36,855 nucleotides of DNA from Rhodospirillales bacterium (GCA_026193355.1 JAPHTL010000308.1:1-36855); one strand, 5' to 3'. Counted from the stretch's first letter, positions 1-10,561 are shown. A program made the numbers and translations. The notes: generated by a model from the sequence alone, not told the origin.

Positions 1-534
1 ACATCGATGGGTGGGTTGATCGGAATGATGATTGCGGCCCAACCGAACAGCCCCATACGCCGGCTTGTCCTCAACGATGTTGGCCCACTGATCCCGAAGG
101 CTTCGCTAGAACGGATCGGGACATATGTCGGCGCCACGCGTCATTTCGAAAGCGAGGACGATGCGGAGCGTTACCTGCGAGAGGTTCACGCACCGTTTGG
201 CGATCTGTCAAACGAGCAATGGCGGCATTTGGCCGCTCATAGTGTTCGCAGGGATGAAGGCGGCGGGCTCACGCTTCATTACGACCCAGCGATAGGGAAG
301 GCTTTCGAGGGAGAGATGCATGATGTCGATTTGTGGCACATCTGGCGAGAGATTGATTGTCCTGTAATGGTCATGCGCGGTGAGAATTCAGACCTTTTGC
401 TTGCCGATACCGTTGAGCAAATGATCAGTGAGAAACCGGATACGGTATATGCGGAGATTGCCAGAGCCGGCCATGCGCCGGCGCTGATGGCCGACGATCA
501 GGTCGATAGCATATGTAAATGGTTGAGAAATTAA
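1..534 (+). CDS. alpha/beta hydrolase, 3' part (5' end outside window)
   Basis: The reading frame is open from base 1, so this is the C-terminal 177 residues of a longer protein; the ATG at base 7 is internal. The first codons read T-S-M-G-G, the nucleophile elbow of alpha/beta hydrolases, which puts the catalytic Ser at bases 4-6. Further on, RGENSD carries the likely acid residue and AGHAPALM the catalytic His, so the triad is complete. The cap region between them is rich in acidic and aromatic residues. The family covers esterases, lipases and epoxide hydrolases; nothing here fixes the substrate. The gene ends 121 bp before cheW and no terminator with a T-run lies between them. Confidence 0.85.
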   Translation, partial: TSMGGLIGMMIAAQPNSPIRRLVLNDVGPLIPKASLERIGTYVGATRHFESEDDAERYLREVHAPFGDLSNEQWRHLAAHSVRRDEGGGLTLHYDPAIGKAFEGEMHDVDLWHIWREIDCPVMVMRGENSDLLLADTVEQMISEKPDTVYAEIARAGHAPALMADDQVDSICKWLRN

Positions 535-559
535 TCTTTGCGGGTTGAAGAAACAGGCC

Positions 560-595
560 AGAATACTTACCGTATCATCAGCTTCGGTGTATTCT
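560..595 (+). other. bulged hairpin in the leader of the CheW gene
   Basis: AGAATAC (560-566) pairs with GTATTCT (589-595). After a two-base TT bulge, ACCG (569-572) pairs with CGGT (585-588) around a 12-base loop. No T-run follows, so it is not a standard terminator. A second smaller stem, GGAGCG (605-610) with CGCTCC (621-626), follows before the ribosome binding site. Function unknown; possibly a structured mRNA leader. Confidence 0.4.
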
Positions 596-642
596 TGAAC
601 ACGCGGAGCGGACAGGGGTTCGCTCCCCATACGAAACGCCTG

Positions 643-652
643 AGGAGGTGAT
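643..652 (+). promoter_or_regulatory. full-length Shine-Dalgarno of the CheW gene
   Basis: AGGAGGTGAT is complementary to the whole anti-Shine-Dalgarno of bacterial 16S rRNA, an unusually long match. It fixes the start at ATG 656. The site also overlaps a minimal ATG-AAA-TGA reading frame (651-659) whose stop overlaps the CheW start codon. Confidence 0.8.
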
Positions 653-655
653 GAA

Positions 656-1285
656 ATGAACCAGCTGGCAATGACTTCTTCGGCCACGGCCCTGGAGCTG
701 GCTCAAGGAGCCGGCACTGAAGACTTCGTCACCTTCATCATTAAGGATCAGCTTTTCGGCATTCCCGTGTTGAAGGTGCAGGATATTCTGGCTCCGGACC
801 GGATTGCGCGCATTCCTCTGGCTCCGCCCGAGGTTGCTGGCTCAATCAACCTGCGCGGACGCATCGTGACGGTTATCGACGTGCGGACCCGGCTTGGTCT
901 GGAAAGACGACAGGCGCCACCTGCGCTGGAGGCCCCGGTCAATGTCGATGCGGATGCCGAGGGTGAGGGCGAGGTCGAGGTCGAGGATATTCCGGCCGAA
1001 GCTCAGGACGAAAATGTCGAAGAAAATAACGCCGAAGGAATTGGAGGAAGGCTCAACAAGAACCAGCTTGGAATGGGCGTCACGGTCGAGCATAAATCCG
1101 ACCTCTACACCTTCCTCGTCGACAGTGTCGGTGAAGTACTGAACATGAAGGAGTCCGATTACGAGAAAACGCCCGGAACGCTCGATCCCTTGTGGCGCGA
1201 GTTTTCCTGCGGCGTTTATCGTCTTGATGGGCGTCTTATGGTCGTACTCGATGTGGAGAAGATGCTTACGCTTTCCTCGAACTGA
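656..1285 (+). CDS. cheW: CheW-like chemotaxis coupling protein with acidic insert
   Basis: CheW proteins couple chemoreceptors to the kinase CheA in the cytoplasm. The N-terminal half (about residues 23-83) has the family pattern FGIPVLKVQDIL, then the arginine-proline region and INLRGRIVTVIDVR. The C-terminal half (about 140-205) has the second barrel, with FLVDSVGEVL and a final VVLDVEKML. Between them (about 88-135) sits an insert dominated by Asp and Glu, absent from typical CheW of about 150-165 residues; this explains the 209-residue length. No cheA, receptor or other che gene lies nearby, so it is an orphan here. The start is set by a near-perfect ribosome binding site. It could serve a non-motility chemosensory array instead of the flagellar one. 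Confidence 0.9.
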   Translation: MNQLAMTSSATALELAQGAGTEDFVTFIIKDQLFGIPVLKVQDILAPDRIARIPLAPPEVAGSINLRGRIVTVIDVRTRLGLERRQAPPALEAPVNVDADAEGEGEVEVEDIPAEAQDENVEENNAEGIGGRLNKNQLGMGVTVEHKSDLYTFLVDSVGEVLNMKESDYEKTPGTLDPLWREFSCGVYRLDGRLMVVLDVEKMLTLSSN

Positions 1286-1298
1286 TTGATCCAATTCA

Positions 1299-1342
1299 AA
1301 AAAACCGCTGTTCCTTCTTAGGGGGACAGCGGTTTTTTCTTT
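1299..1342. terminator. bidirectional terminator between cheW and hemB
   Basis: A 13-bp perfect stem, AAAAAACCGCTGT (1299-1311) with ACAGCGGTTTTTT (1326-1338), encloses a 14-base loop that can pair further. It ends in a T-run on the plus strand and, because of the A-run at 1298-1304, also on the minus strand. It therefore serves both convergent genes. Confidence 0.92.
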
Positions 1343-1359
1343 TGGGATGAAGCCTTCTA

Positions 1360-2460
<1,101 letters not shown>

Positions 2461-2509
2461 TCATATTCCAGCGCTCTTTACGGATTTTTCCAAATAGGTT
2501 AGGTTGCTC

Positions 2510-2531
2510 TTGACGTTTACGTAAACGTCAA
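2510..2531. promoter_or_regulatory. perfect 22-bp palindromic operator candidate before icmF
   Basis: TTGACGTTTAC (2510-2520) is followed directly by its exact reverse complement GTAAACGTCAA (2521-2531). The first six bases form a good -35 hexamer (TTGACG), and TTAAAG at 2532-2537 is a possible -10 after 16 bp. A bound protein would cover the promoter. From memory the ACGTAAACGT core resembles sites of MerR-type regulators of branched-chain or fatty acid breakdown such as LiuR. The regulator is not identified here. Confidence 0.65.
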
Positions 2532-2585
2532 TTAAAGGCCGTATCTTTTCAGGTAACTGCAAAAAAAATCAACAGTGGGGTTGAG

Positions 2586-5500
2586 ATGCCGGACGGGGCT
2601 TCAAACAGCAAAGACACAAAAGCCAAGACTTACAAAACGAAAAACATTGTGCGTTTTGTGACGGCGACCAGTCTTTTTGATGGGCATGATGCCTCGATCA
2701 ACATCATGCGGCGCATACTCCAGTCATCCGGGACTGAAGTCATTCACCTTGGCCACAACAGATCGGTCGAGGACGTTGTGACGGCTGCATTGCAGGAAGA
2801 TGTCAGCGGCATAGCCCTGAGTTCCTATCAGGGCGGTCACGTCGAATACTTCCAGTATATGGTCGATCTGCTGCGCGAACGCGGTGGCGAATCCATCAGG
2901 GTTTTCGGCGGCGGCGGCGGCGTTATCGTTCAGGAAGAAATCGAGCAACTTCAGGCATACGGCGTGTCACGCATTTATTCGCCATCGGACGGGCAGCGCA
3001 TGGGCCTGCAAGGCATGATCAACGATATGGTCAAGCGCGCCGATTTCGATCTGACCGCCAATATTCCGACAGATACAAAGCTGCTTGCGAACGGAGACCA
3101 TCGCGTCCTTGCGCGCATTCTGACAGGTCTGGAAAACAACGCCTACAATGAGGCGCAACGCAAAGATATCCACGATCTGGCGAATGCCCATAAAGATGTA
3201 CCGGTTCTTGGGATAACAGGAACCGGTGGCGCAGGAAAATCGTCACTGACAGACGAGGTTATCCGGCGCTTCCGTCTTTATTCTGGTGAGCCGAAAATCG
3301 CCGTTCTGGCCATCGATCCGACTCGCCGCAAAAGCGGCGGCGCGCTGCTCGGCGATCGCATAAGGATGAACGCCATAGCTGCGCCCAATGTCTTTATGCG
3401 TTCGATTGCAACACGTAGCCACGGCACGGAGGTTCCACCATCGGTTCCCGATATGGTCGCGGCATGCAAGGCCGCTGGCTTCGATCTGGTTATTGTCGAA
3501 ACCCCCGGTATTGGTCAGGGCGACGCAGGAATTGTTCCCCTTGTCGATGTCTCGCTTTATGTGATGACGCCTGAATTCGGCGCCGCCAGCCAGCTTGAAA
3601 AGATCGACATGCTGGACTTCGCCGACATTGTCGCCATCAACAAATTCGATCGCAAAGGGGCCATGGACGCCCTCCGTGACGTTTCCAAGCAGATGCAGCG
3701 AAACCGCGAGGCGTTTGATACATCGCCCGATCAAATGCCTGTATTCGGTACGATTGCGGCGCGATTCAACGATCCCGGCGTGACTGCCCTTCACGCAAAC
3801 CTTCTCGATCAATTTAACCAGCGCGGTCTGGGCAAATGGCAGACTGCCACCGCAACCATATCCACCCGCCATTCGGAACCGGGCGCGGGGATCGTGCCTG
3901 CAACCCGTGTGCGCTATCTGGCCGAAATCGCCGATACCGTTCGCGGCTACCATCAGGACATTGAAAAACAGGTCGCTATCGCCCGTGACCATCAACACCT
4001 TCGCGAAGCGGGCAAAATGCTTGCTGATTCCGGGAAGTCGAATGCAGAACTGGACGAGCTTGCGGCAAAAAAGGCGGAAACGCTTGATCCGCGAGCGAGG
4101 AAGCTCCTCGAAATATGGCCGCAGGTCAAAGAAAGCTATTCGGGTGACGAGTACGTGGTTCGCATCCGTGATCGCGAGATCAGGACTGCCCTGACACACA
4201 CGACCCTGTCGGGTACGAAAATCCCGAAGGTCTGTTTGCCGCGATACGAAGATGATGGCGAAATACTGAAGTGGCTTCTCAAGGAAAACGTCCCGGGCAG
4301 CTTCCCCTATACAGCGGGTGTTTTTGCCTTCAAACGTGAAGGCGAGGATCCCACACGCATGTTTGCGGGGGAAGGGGATGCATTCCGGACAAACCGCCGA
4401 TTCCGGATGTTATCGGAAGGCATGCCGGCAAAGCGCCTGTCCACGGCGTTCGATTCCGTCACGCTGTATGGATACGACCCAGCCGAGCGCCCTGATATTT
4501 ACGGAAAGATCGGCAATGCCGGTGTTTCCATCGCGACGCTGGAGGATATGAAGGTTCTCTATTCAGGGTTCGATCTTTGCAACCCGTCCACATCCGTTTC
4601 CATGACAATAAACGGTCCTGCGCCGACGATTCTGGCGATGTTCATGAACACCGCCATCGACCAACAGGTTGACAAATTCAAGGATGAAAACGGCAGGCAG
4701 CCGACCGATGAAGAAATAGAGAAAATCTCCGAATGGGTTTTCGAAAATGTTCGCGGCACAGTTCAGGCCGACATTCTGAAAGAGGACCAGGGACAAAACA
4801 CCTGCATTTTCTCGACCGAATTCGCCCTGCGGATGATGGCGGACATTCAGGCGTTTTTCGTGCAACACCGGGTGCGTAATTTCTATTCCGTTTCAATCTC
4901 CGGCTATCACATAGCCGAAGCGGGTGCGAACCCGATCTCACAGTTGGCCCTGACACTTTCCAATGGTTTCACCTACGTTGAAACCTACCTTGCGCGTGGG
5001 ATGCACATTGATGACTTTGCGCCCAACCTGTCCTTCTTCTTCTCAAACGGAATGGATCCCGAATATTCGGTGATGGGACGGGTCGCCCGCCGGATATGGG
5101 CGACGACAATGCGCTTCAAATATGGCGCGAACGAACGCTCACAGAAGCTCAAGTACCACACGCAAACCTCTGGCCGCTCCCTGCATGCGCAGGAAATGGC
5201 ATTCAACGATATCCGGACAACCCTTCAGGCGTTGATCGCAACCTACGACAACACGAACAGCCTGCACACCAACGCCTATGACGAAGCGGTAACGACGCCC
5301 ACAGATGAATCCGTGCGTCGCGCGTTGGCCATTCAGTTGGTGATCAACAGGGAATGGGGGCTGGCGAAGAATGAAAATCCTAATCAGGGCGCTTTCATCA
5401 TCGATGAACTGACAGATCTTGTCGAAGAAGCCGTTTTGAAGGAGTTTGAGCGGATTTCCGAACGGGGCGGTGTACTCGGCGCCATGGAAACGGGCTACCA

Positions 5501-5852
5501 GCGTGGCAAGATCCAGGACGAATCCCTTTATTACGAACACCGCAAGCACGACGGCAGTTATCCGATCGTCGGCGTCAATACATTCCTCAATCCCGATGGT
5601 CCGGAGAACATTCCGACACCGGATCTGGCGCGATCAACAGAGGACGAGAAAAAGAGCCAAATTCAGCGGCTTGCGGATTTCCAGAAGACCAATAGCCGTG
5701 AGGCTGAGGCCATGCTGGAACGCCTGAAATCAGCGGCAACGAATGATGAAAATGTATTCGCGGTGCTGATGGAGGCCGTCAGGCTATGTTCACTAGGGCA
5801 GATCACCGATGCGTTGTTCAGTGTCGGGGGGCAATACAGACGAAACATGTAG
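2586..5852 (+). CDS. icmF: fused B12-dependent isobutyryl/butyryl-CoA mutase (IcmF)
   Basis: Single-chain adenosylcobalamin mutase carrying its own G-protein chaperone, catalysing carbon-skeleton rearrangement of short acyl-CoAs. Order: B12-binding domain (about 20-150) with DGHDAS around residue 31, whose His is the lower cobalt ligand. Next comes a MeaB-like GTPase (about 200-420) with P-loop GTGGAGKSS near 209, ETPGIGQGD, and NKFD near 352. A linker follows, then the mutase barrel from about 560, starting with [10 protein letters not shown]. Length 1088 matches IcmF. At the substrate-selecting positions I read Phe (TAGVF) and Gln (GQNTCIF, near 736). Methylmalonyl-CoA mutase has Tyr and Arg there, so isobutyryl/n-butyryl-CoA is favoured; other branched acyl-CoAs are possible. 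It is preceded by a palindromic operator candidate. Confidence 0.95.
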   Translation: MPDGASNSKDTKAKTYKTKNIVRFVTATSLFDGHDASINIMRRILQSSGTEVIHLGHNRSVEDVVTAALQEDVSGIALSSYQGGHVEYFQYMVDLLRERGGESIRVFGGGGGVIVQEEIEQLQAYGVSRIYSPSDGQRMGLQGMINDMVKRADFDLTANIPTDTKLLANGDHRVLARILTGLENNAYNEAQRKDIHDLANAHKDVPVLGITGTGGAGKSSLTDEVIRRFRLYSGEPKIAVLAIDPTRRKSGGALLGDRIRMNAIAAPNVFMRSIATRSHGTEVPPSVPDMVAACKAAGFDLVIVETPGIGQGDAGIVPLVDVSLYVMTPEFGAASQLEKIDMLDFADIVAINKFDRKGAMDALRDVSKQMQRNREAFDTSPDQMPVFGTIAARFNDPGVTALHANLLDQFNQRGLGKWQTATATISTRHSEPGAGIVPATRVRYLAEIADTVRGYHQDIEKQVAIARDHQHLREAGKMLADSGKSNAELDELAAKKAETLDPRARKLLEIWPQVKESYSGDEYVVRIRDREIRTALTHTTLSGTKIPKVCLPRYEDDGEILKWLLKENVPGSFPYTAGVFAFKREGEDPTRMFAGEGDAFRTNRRFRMLSEGMPAKRLSTAFDSVTLYGYDPAERPDIYGKIGNAGVSIATLEDMKVLYSGFDLCNPSTSVSMTINGPAPTILAMFMNTAIDQQVDKFKDENGRQPTDEEIEKISEWVFENVRGTVQADILKEDQGQNTCIFSTEFALRMMADIQAFFVQHRVRNFYSVSISGYHIAEAGANPISQLALTLSNGFTYVETYLARGMHIDDFAPNLSFFFSNGMDPEYSVMGRVARRIWATTMRFKYGANERSQKLKYHTQTSGRSLHAQEMAFNDIRTTLQALIATYDNTNSLHTNAYDEAVTTPTDESVRRALAIQLVINREWGLAKNENPNQGAFIIDELTDLVEEAVLKEFERISERGGVLGAMETGYQRGKIQDESLYYEHRKHDGSYPIVGVNTFLNPDGPENIPTPDLARSTEDEKKSQIQRLADFQKTNSREAEAMLERLKSAATNDENVFAVLMEAVRLCSLGQITDALFSVGGQYRRNM

Positions 5853-5942
5853 GCGCGCCAGGCAACCTCAACCTTGTTGAAGTGGTGAACAAATACGGCC
5901 ATTTTATCGTAAGTTGTGGTGCTCTACCTTCAGGGGGAAGTC

Positions 5943-6149
5943 TTGGCTGATCGTATCGTTCTCGACGAAGTGATCTTCGAGTTCGTAATCGTGAACAACG
6001 CCTTTCGCGTAAATGCCATTGATCCCCGCAGCGGGACCGAAGTAACGGTCATTGGCCGCCCGACGGAACGCGAAGCGCTCAAGCGTGTCGCCAAACGCAA
6101 GCTTGAGTATGTCCTGACCAAGCGTCGTGACAGTGAAATTTCCCGATAA
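5943..6149 (+). CDS. small conserved protein, DUF6898-like
   Basis: A 68-residue protein with the core FEFVIVNNAFRVNAIDP, then GTEVTVIGRP, then a basic helix ending LKRVAKRKLEYVL. I recognise this as the short alphaproteobacterial family labelled DUF6898, from memory; no function is established. It looks like a small beta-sheet domain followed by a helix. The start chosen is TTG 5943, because AGGGGGAAG (5932-5940) sits just upstream at normal spacing and the resulting N-terminus M-A-D-R is natural. A GTG at 5916 would add nine residues but has no such site. It lies about 90 bp after icmF and about 120 bp before the liv leader. Confidence 0.75.
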   Translation: MADRIVLDEVIFEFVIVNNAFRVNAIDPRSGTEVTVIGRPTEREALKRVAKRKLEYVLTKRRDSEISR

Positions 6150-6186
6150 CACACAAATCACCGCAATGTGATTGCATTGCTGTAAA

Positions 6187-6229
6187 GTGCGAGCTGTACA
6201 AGCATGGTGCGATGCCGTAATTCTCGCAC
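6187..6229 (+). other. nested imperfect hairpin in the livH leader
   Basis: GTGCGAG (6187-6193) pairs with CTCGCAC (6223-6229). Inside, TAC pairs with GTA and GCAT with ATGC around GGTGCG, separated by small internal loops. No T-run follows, so it is not an intrinsic terminator as read. It lies about 45 bp before the small leader ORF and may be part of a regulatory mRNA leader or a protein-binding site. Confidence 0.35.
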
Positions 6230-6271
6230 GGGCCGGTTTCGATGGTTTCGGCAGCATTTTTTGGGGGAAAA

Positions 6272-6316
6272 ATGGCAGGTGGGCTTTCGCTAGGGAGTCT
6301 GAAAATCCTGCGCTAG
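6272..6316 (+). CDS. possible 14-residue leader peptide of the liv operon
   Basis: ATG at 6272 follows a GGGGGAAA ribosome binding site (6263-6270) that is stronger than the one for livH. It encodes MAGGLSLGSLKILR, then TAG (6314-6316). Four of 14 residues are Leu and one is Ile, in front of a branched-chain amino acid transporter. The stop codon overlaps the AGGGA site of livH, and the frame is the same as livH (TAG GGA TCC ATG). It could be an attenuation or coupling leader peptide. No classic terminator/antiterminator pair is visible, so this is tentative. Confidence 0.35.
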   Translation: MAGGLSLGSLKILR

Positions 6317-6322
6317 GGATCC

Positions 6323-7237
6323 ATGGAATATTTTATCCAGCAACTGATCAACGGGCTTACACTCGGCGCTATCTACGGGTTGATCGCCATTGGTTACACG
6401 ATGGTCTACGGGATCATCGGGATGATCAATTTCGCACATGGCGAAATCTACATGATCGGCGCCTTTGTTTCGTTTATCGCATTTCTCGTCCTTGGCGCCG
6501 TCGGTATCACCTATATCCCCCTGGCGCTTCTCGTCGTTTTGCTTCTGGCCATGGTTTTTTCCGCCATTTACGGTTGGTCGGTTGAACGGATCGCCTATCG
6601 GCCACTGAGGGGTGCGCCAAGGCTTTCGCCTCTGATTTCCGCCATTGGCATGTCGATCTTCCTGCAAAACTACGTGCAAATCCTGCAAGGTGCGCGGGTG
6701 AAGGCCATGCAACCGTTGATTTCTGGTGGATTCACCCTGATGGAGCACGACGGGTTCACCGTCACCATCAGCTACCTTCAGATTTTCATCATCGTCCTGA
6801 CCATCGTGTTGATGGCCGTTTTCGCGACGGTTATCGGAAAAACGGCATTGGGAAGGGCGCAACGCGCCTGCGAGCAGGACCGCGTTATGGCGTCACTGGT
6901 CGGCGTCAATGTGGATCGAACGATTTCCCTGACCTTCGTCATGGGCGCATCATTGGCTGCCGTGGCGGGCCTTATGGTAACGATCTACTACGGAGTGATC
7001 GATTTCTATATCGGCTTTCTTGCGGGCATCAAGGCGTTCACGGCCGCCGTTCTCGGTGGCATTGGCTCAATGCCGGGGGCAATGCTGGGCGGTCTTTTGA
7101 TCGGCCTTGTCGAAGCCTTCTGGTCGGCGTATTTCAGTATTGAATACAAGGATGTGGCCGTTTTCTCGATCCTCGTTCTTGTGCTTATTTTCCGTCCGAC
7201 AGGCATTCTCGGCAAACCTGAAGTGGACAAGGTCTGA
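6323..7237 (+). CDS. livH: branched-chain amino acid ABC transporter permease LivH
   Basis: Inner-membrane permease of the high-affinity Leu/Ile/Val type uptake system. The 304-residue protein is almost entirely hydrophobic, with about eight membrane segments. It has the family N-terminus QQLINGLTLGAIYGLIAIGYT and the conserved MINFAHGEIYMIGA. The C-terminal half contains AAVLGGIGSMPGAMLGG, the cytoplasmic loop that contacts the ATPases. The start is supported by TAGGGA a few bases upstream. It is the first gene of a five-protein transporter operon, and its stop overlaps the livM start (TGATG). The substrate is inferred from the family; such systems can also carry amides, urea or other amino acids. 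Confidence 0.93.
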   Translation: MEYFIQQLINGLTLGAIYGLIAIGYTMVYGIIGMINFAHGEIYMIGAFVSFIAFLVLGAVGITYIPLALLVVLLLAMVFSAIYGWSVERIAYRPLRGAPRLSPLISAIGMSIFLQNYVQILQGARVKAMQPLISGGFTLMEHDGFTVTISYLQIFIIVLTIVLMAVFATVIGKTALGRAQRACEQDRVMASLVGVNVDRTISLTFVMGASLAAVAGLMVTIYYGVIDFYIGFLAGIKAFTAAVLGGIGSMPGAMLGGLLIGLVEAFWSAYFSIEYKDVAVFSILVLVLIFRPTGILGKPEVDKV

Positions 7238-8552
7238 TGTCGGAAGCACAGCAGTCCATCAGGACGGAAACGTTCAATATCCCCGCTGCGCTCAAGGACG
7301 CTTTCCTGACAGCGTTCGTGATGGGGGCCCTGGCCCTTCCGCTCGCCGGTTTCAGGATAGGCGAGCAGGGGGGCGCTTTTTTCGCCGAACAGCGGATGGA
7401 TTGGGTTCTTATCGCCGTTGTCGCAGGATTCATCGGGCGCTTTTTCCTCTCGCTTGCCCGCGTTTCCCTTGCTCCAAGAATTGCGCCCCCCGCCGGCGCG
7501 TTCTTCGGCGGTATCGGATCATGGCTGCATACGAACATGGTCCTGATGTCGGGGCTTGCGATCATCGCAGCCGTTATTCTGCCTTTTCTGCCGTTTACGG
7601 ACCGCCTGATACTGGATCGCGCAATTTACATGCTGATCTATGTCATGCTCGGCTGGGGCCTTAATATCGTTGTCGGATTGGCCGGCCTTCTGGATCTTGG
7701 CTATGTGGCGTTTTATGCCGTCGGCGCATACTCCTACGCGCTTCTATCGACCCATTTTGAGCTTTCCTTCTGGATATGCCTGCCGTTGGCAGGGCTTTTC
7801 GCCGCCGGCTTTGGCGTCATCCTCGGTTTCCCGGTTCTGCGCCTCAGGGGGGATTACCTCGCCATCGTTACACTGGGTTTCGGGGAAATCATCAGGGTCA
7901 TATTGTTAAACTGGTACACCGTGACAAACGGGCCGGACGGCATTTCAGGGATCGCGCGACCGTCCCTTTTCGGGCTGATGGAATTCACGCGCAATCCCAA
8001 GGAGGGCGTTGTCGCCTTCCATGAATTCTTCAATATCCCGTTTTCCGGTGAGCACAGGATGGTCTTCCTTTACTTCCTGATCCTTGCCCTGGCCCTGATC
8101 ACAAATTTCTTCACCCTTCGAATGCGCAAGCTGCCGGTTGGACGTGCTTGGGAAGCGCTCAGGGAAGACGAAATCGCCTGCCGCTCACTCGGCATCAATC
8201 CGACGAACGTAAAGCTCTCTGCGTTCGCCATCGGAGCGATGTTTGCGGGGTTCGCGGGATCGTTCTTCGCCACGCGACAGGGGTTTGTCAGCCCGGAAAG
8301 CTTCACATTCATCGAATCGGCGATCATTCTTGCCATTGTCGTTCTCGGCGGAATGGGCAGTCAGATCGGTGTGGTGATCGCATCCTTTGTCCTTGTTCTG
8401 GGGCCGGAGTTCATCCGTGAGCTTCAGGAGTACAGAATGCTGGCCTTTGGCGGACTCATGGTCCTGATCATGATGTGGCGTCCAAGGGGATTGCTGGCCT
8501 ACAGGGATCCGACAATCCGTCTCTGGCCGGTCAAATCGAAAGGGGCGCGAAA

Positions 8553-8556
<4 letters not shown>
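7237..8556 (+). CDS. livM: branched-chain amino acid ABC transporter permease LivM
   Basis: Second permease subunit, pairing with LivH to form the channel. The C-terminal 300 residues hold the family core: GWGLNIVVGLAGLLDLGYVAFYAVGAY, the LRLRGDYLAIVTLGFGEI loop and the VVLGGMGSQIG ATPase-contact motif. About 120 extra N-terminal residues with further membrane segments give 439 residues, the long form common in alphaproteobacteria. It overlaps livH by one base and livG by four bases (ATGA), so translation is probably coupled along the operon. Confidence 0.93.
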
Positions 8557-9440
<884 letters not shown>

Positions 9441-9441
9441 G

Positions 9442-10152
9442 ATGCTTTCAGTATCAGGCGTCCATACTTACTACGGCCAGGTCCAGGCATTGCGCGGCGT
9501 TGATATTGAGGTCAAGCAAGGCGAAATCGTCACCCTCATCGGCGCCAATGGCGCCGGAAAATCAACCCTGCTGATGACCATCAGCGGGGCGCCGCACCCC
9601 CAACAGGGGCGTGTTACCTTCGATGGACAGGATATTACCGACCTGCCACCGCATGAAATTGTTCGATTGGGAATCGCCCAGTCGCCCGAGGGGCGGCGGA
9701 TTTTTCCGCGCATGTCGGTTTACGAAAACCTTCAGATGGGCTCTGTTCCCAGCCGCTCCGACCATTTTGATGAAGCGCTGGAGCAGGCCTACGAGCTATT
9801 CCCGATCTTGAAGGAACGGCAAGACCAAAGGGCGGGAACCCTTTCAGGCGGTGAGCAACAGATGCTCGCCATTGCGCGCGCACTGATGAGCAAGCCAAGG
9901 CTGTTGCTTCTGGATGAACCGTCTCTGGGTCTTGCCCCGCTCGTCGTTCGCCAGATTTTCAATGTCATCAAGGAAATCAATGAACGTGATGGCATGACGG
10001 TGTTCCTTGTTGAACAAAACGCCTATCACGCCCTGAAACTCGCCCATCGCGGCTATGTGATGGTGACGGGAAACATCTCGATGAGCGGTACCGGGAAAGA
10101 ACTTCTCGATAACCCGGAAATCCGCGCGGCCTACCTTGAAGGGGGGCACTAG
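9442..10152 (+). CDS. livF: branched-chain amino acid ABC transporter ATPase LivF
   Basis: Second ATPase of the transporter, 236 residues, the usual size. It has Walker A GANGAGKST, signature LSGGEQQMLAIARAL, Walker B LLLLDEPSLGLAP and the switch region VFLVEQNAYHAL. The start ATG 9442 directly follows the livG stop and precedes the typical LivF opening LSVSGVHTYYGQVQALRGV. The next gene starts two bases after its stop. Confidence 0.94.
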   Translation: MLSVSGVHTYYGQVQALRGVDIEVKQGEIVTLIGANGAGKSTLLMTISGAPHPQQGRVTFDGQDITDLPPHEIVRLGIAQSPEGRRIFPRMSVYENLQMGSVPSRSDHFDEALEQAYELFPILKERQDQRAGTLSGGEQQMLAIARALMSKPRLLLLDEPSLGLAPLVVRQIFNVIKEINERDGMTVFLVEQNAYHALKLAHRGYVMVTGNISMSGTGKELLDNPEIRAAYLEGGH

Positions 10153-10153
10153 A

Positions 10154-10510
10154 ATGGAAACGCTGCTTGGGACAACATGGCCCGTAACCGTTGGGGTTAC
10201 GTTCATCCTCATGGGGTGGTGTGCGTACATGACGGGAAAGGCGATCGCCGGAACATGGCGGTCACCATGGCAGGTTGTCGTCTATTGCACACTGTTGGGT
10301 CTGATGGATCGTTTCCTGATCTACGCCCTTTTCGAAGGCGCACTTCTTTCTCTGACCGGCTACATCATCGATACAGCCATTTTGATCGCATTCGGTTTGA
10401 TTTCTTTCCGGGCAACCCAAGCCCGTAAAATGGCCGACCAGTATCCATGGATATATGAACGGTCCGGCCTTTTCGGATGGCGCACGAAATCAGGAACTGC
10501 GCCGCAATAA
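10154..10510 (+). CDS. small membrane protein of the liv operon, DUF6867-like
   Basis: A 118-residue protein with three or four hydrophobic segments (about 10-32, 42-58 and 62-85). A cytoplasmic-looking C-terminus includes RATQARKMADQYPWIYER. From memory it matches the uncharacterised DUF6867 family that recurs between livF and livK in alphaproteobacterial liv operons. It starts two bases after the livF stop, so it is cotranscribed and probably translationally coupled. An accessory role in assembly or regulation of the transporter is a guess from context only. Confidence 0.8.
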   Translation: METLLGTTWPVTVGVTFILMGWCAYMTGKAIAGTWRSPWQVVVYCTLLGLMDRFLIYALFEGALLSLTGYIIDTAILIAFGLISFRATQARKMADQYPWIYERSGLFGWRTKSGTAPQ

Positions 10511-10561
10511 TGAGCAGGTGAGTATCAACGTTTTGTTTTTGTGACAGGGAGATCATCGATC

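Noticed and set aside
3243-4199. 318-residue minus-strand frame inside icmF
   Set aside because: Lies opposite the GTPase region, which has intact motifs; the antisense translation shows no domain pattern.
6172-6585. 137-residue plus frame overlapping the start of livH
   Set aside because: Overlaps the conserved LivH N-terminus in another frame and has no ribosome binding site.
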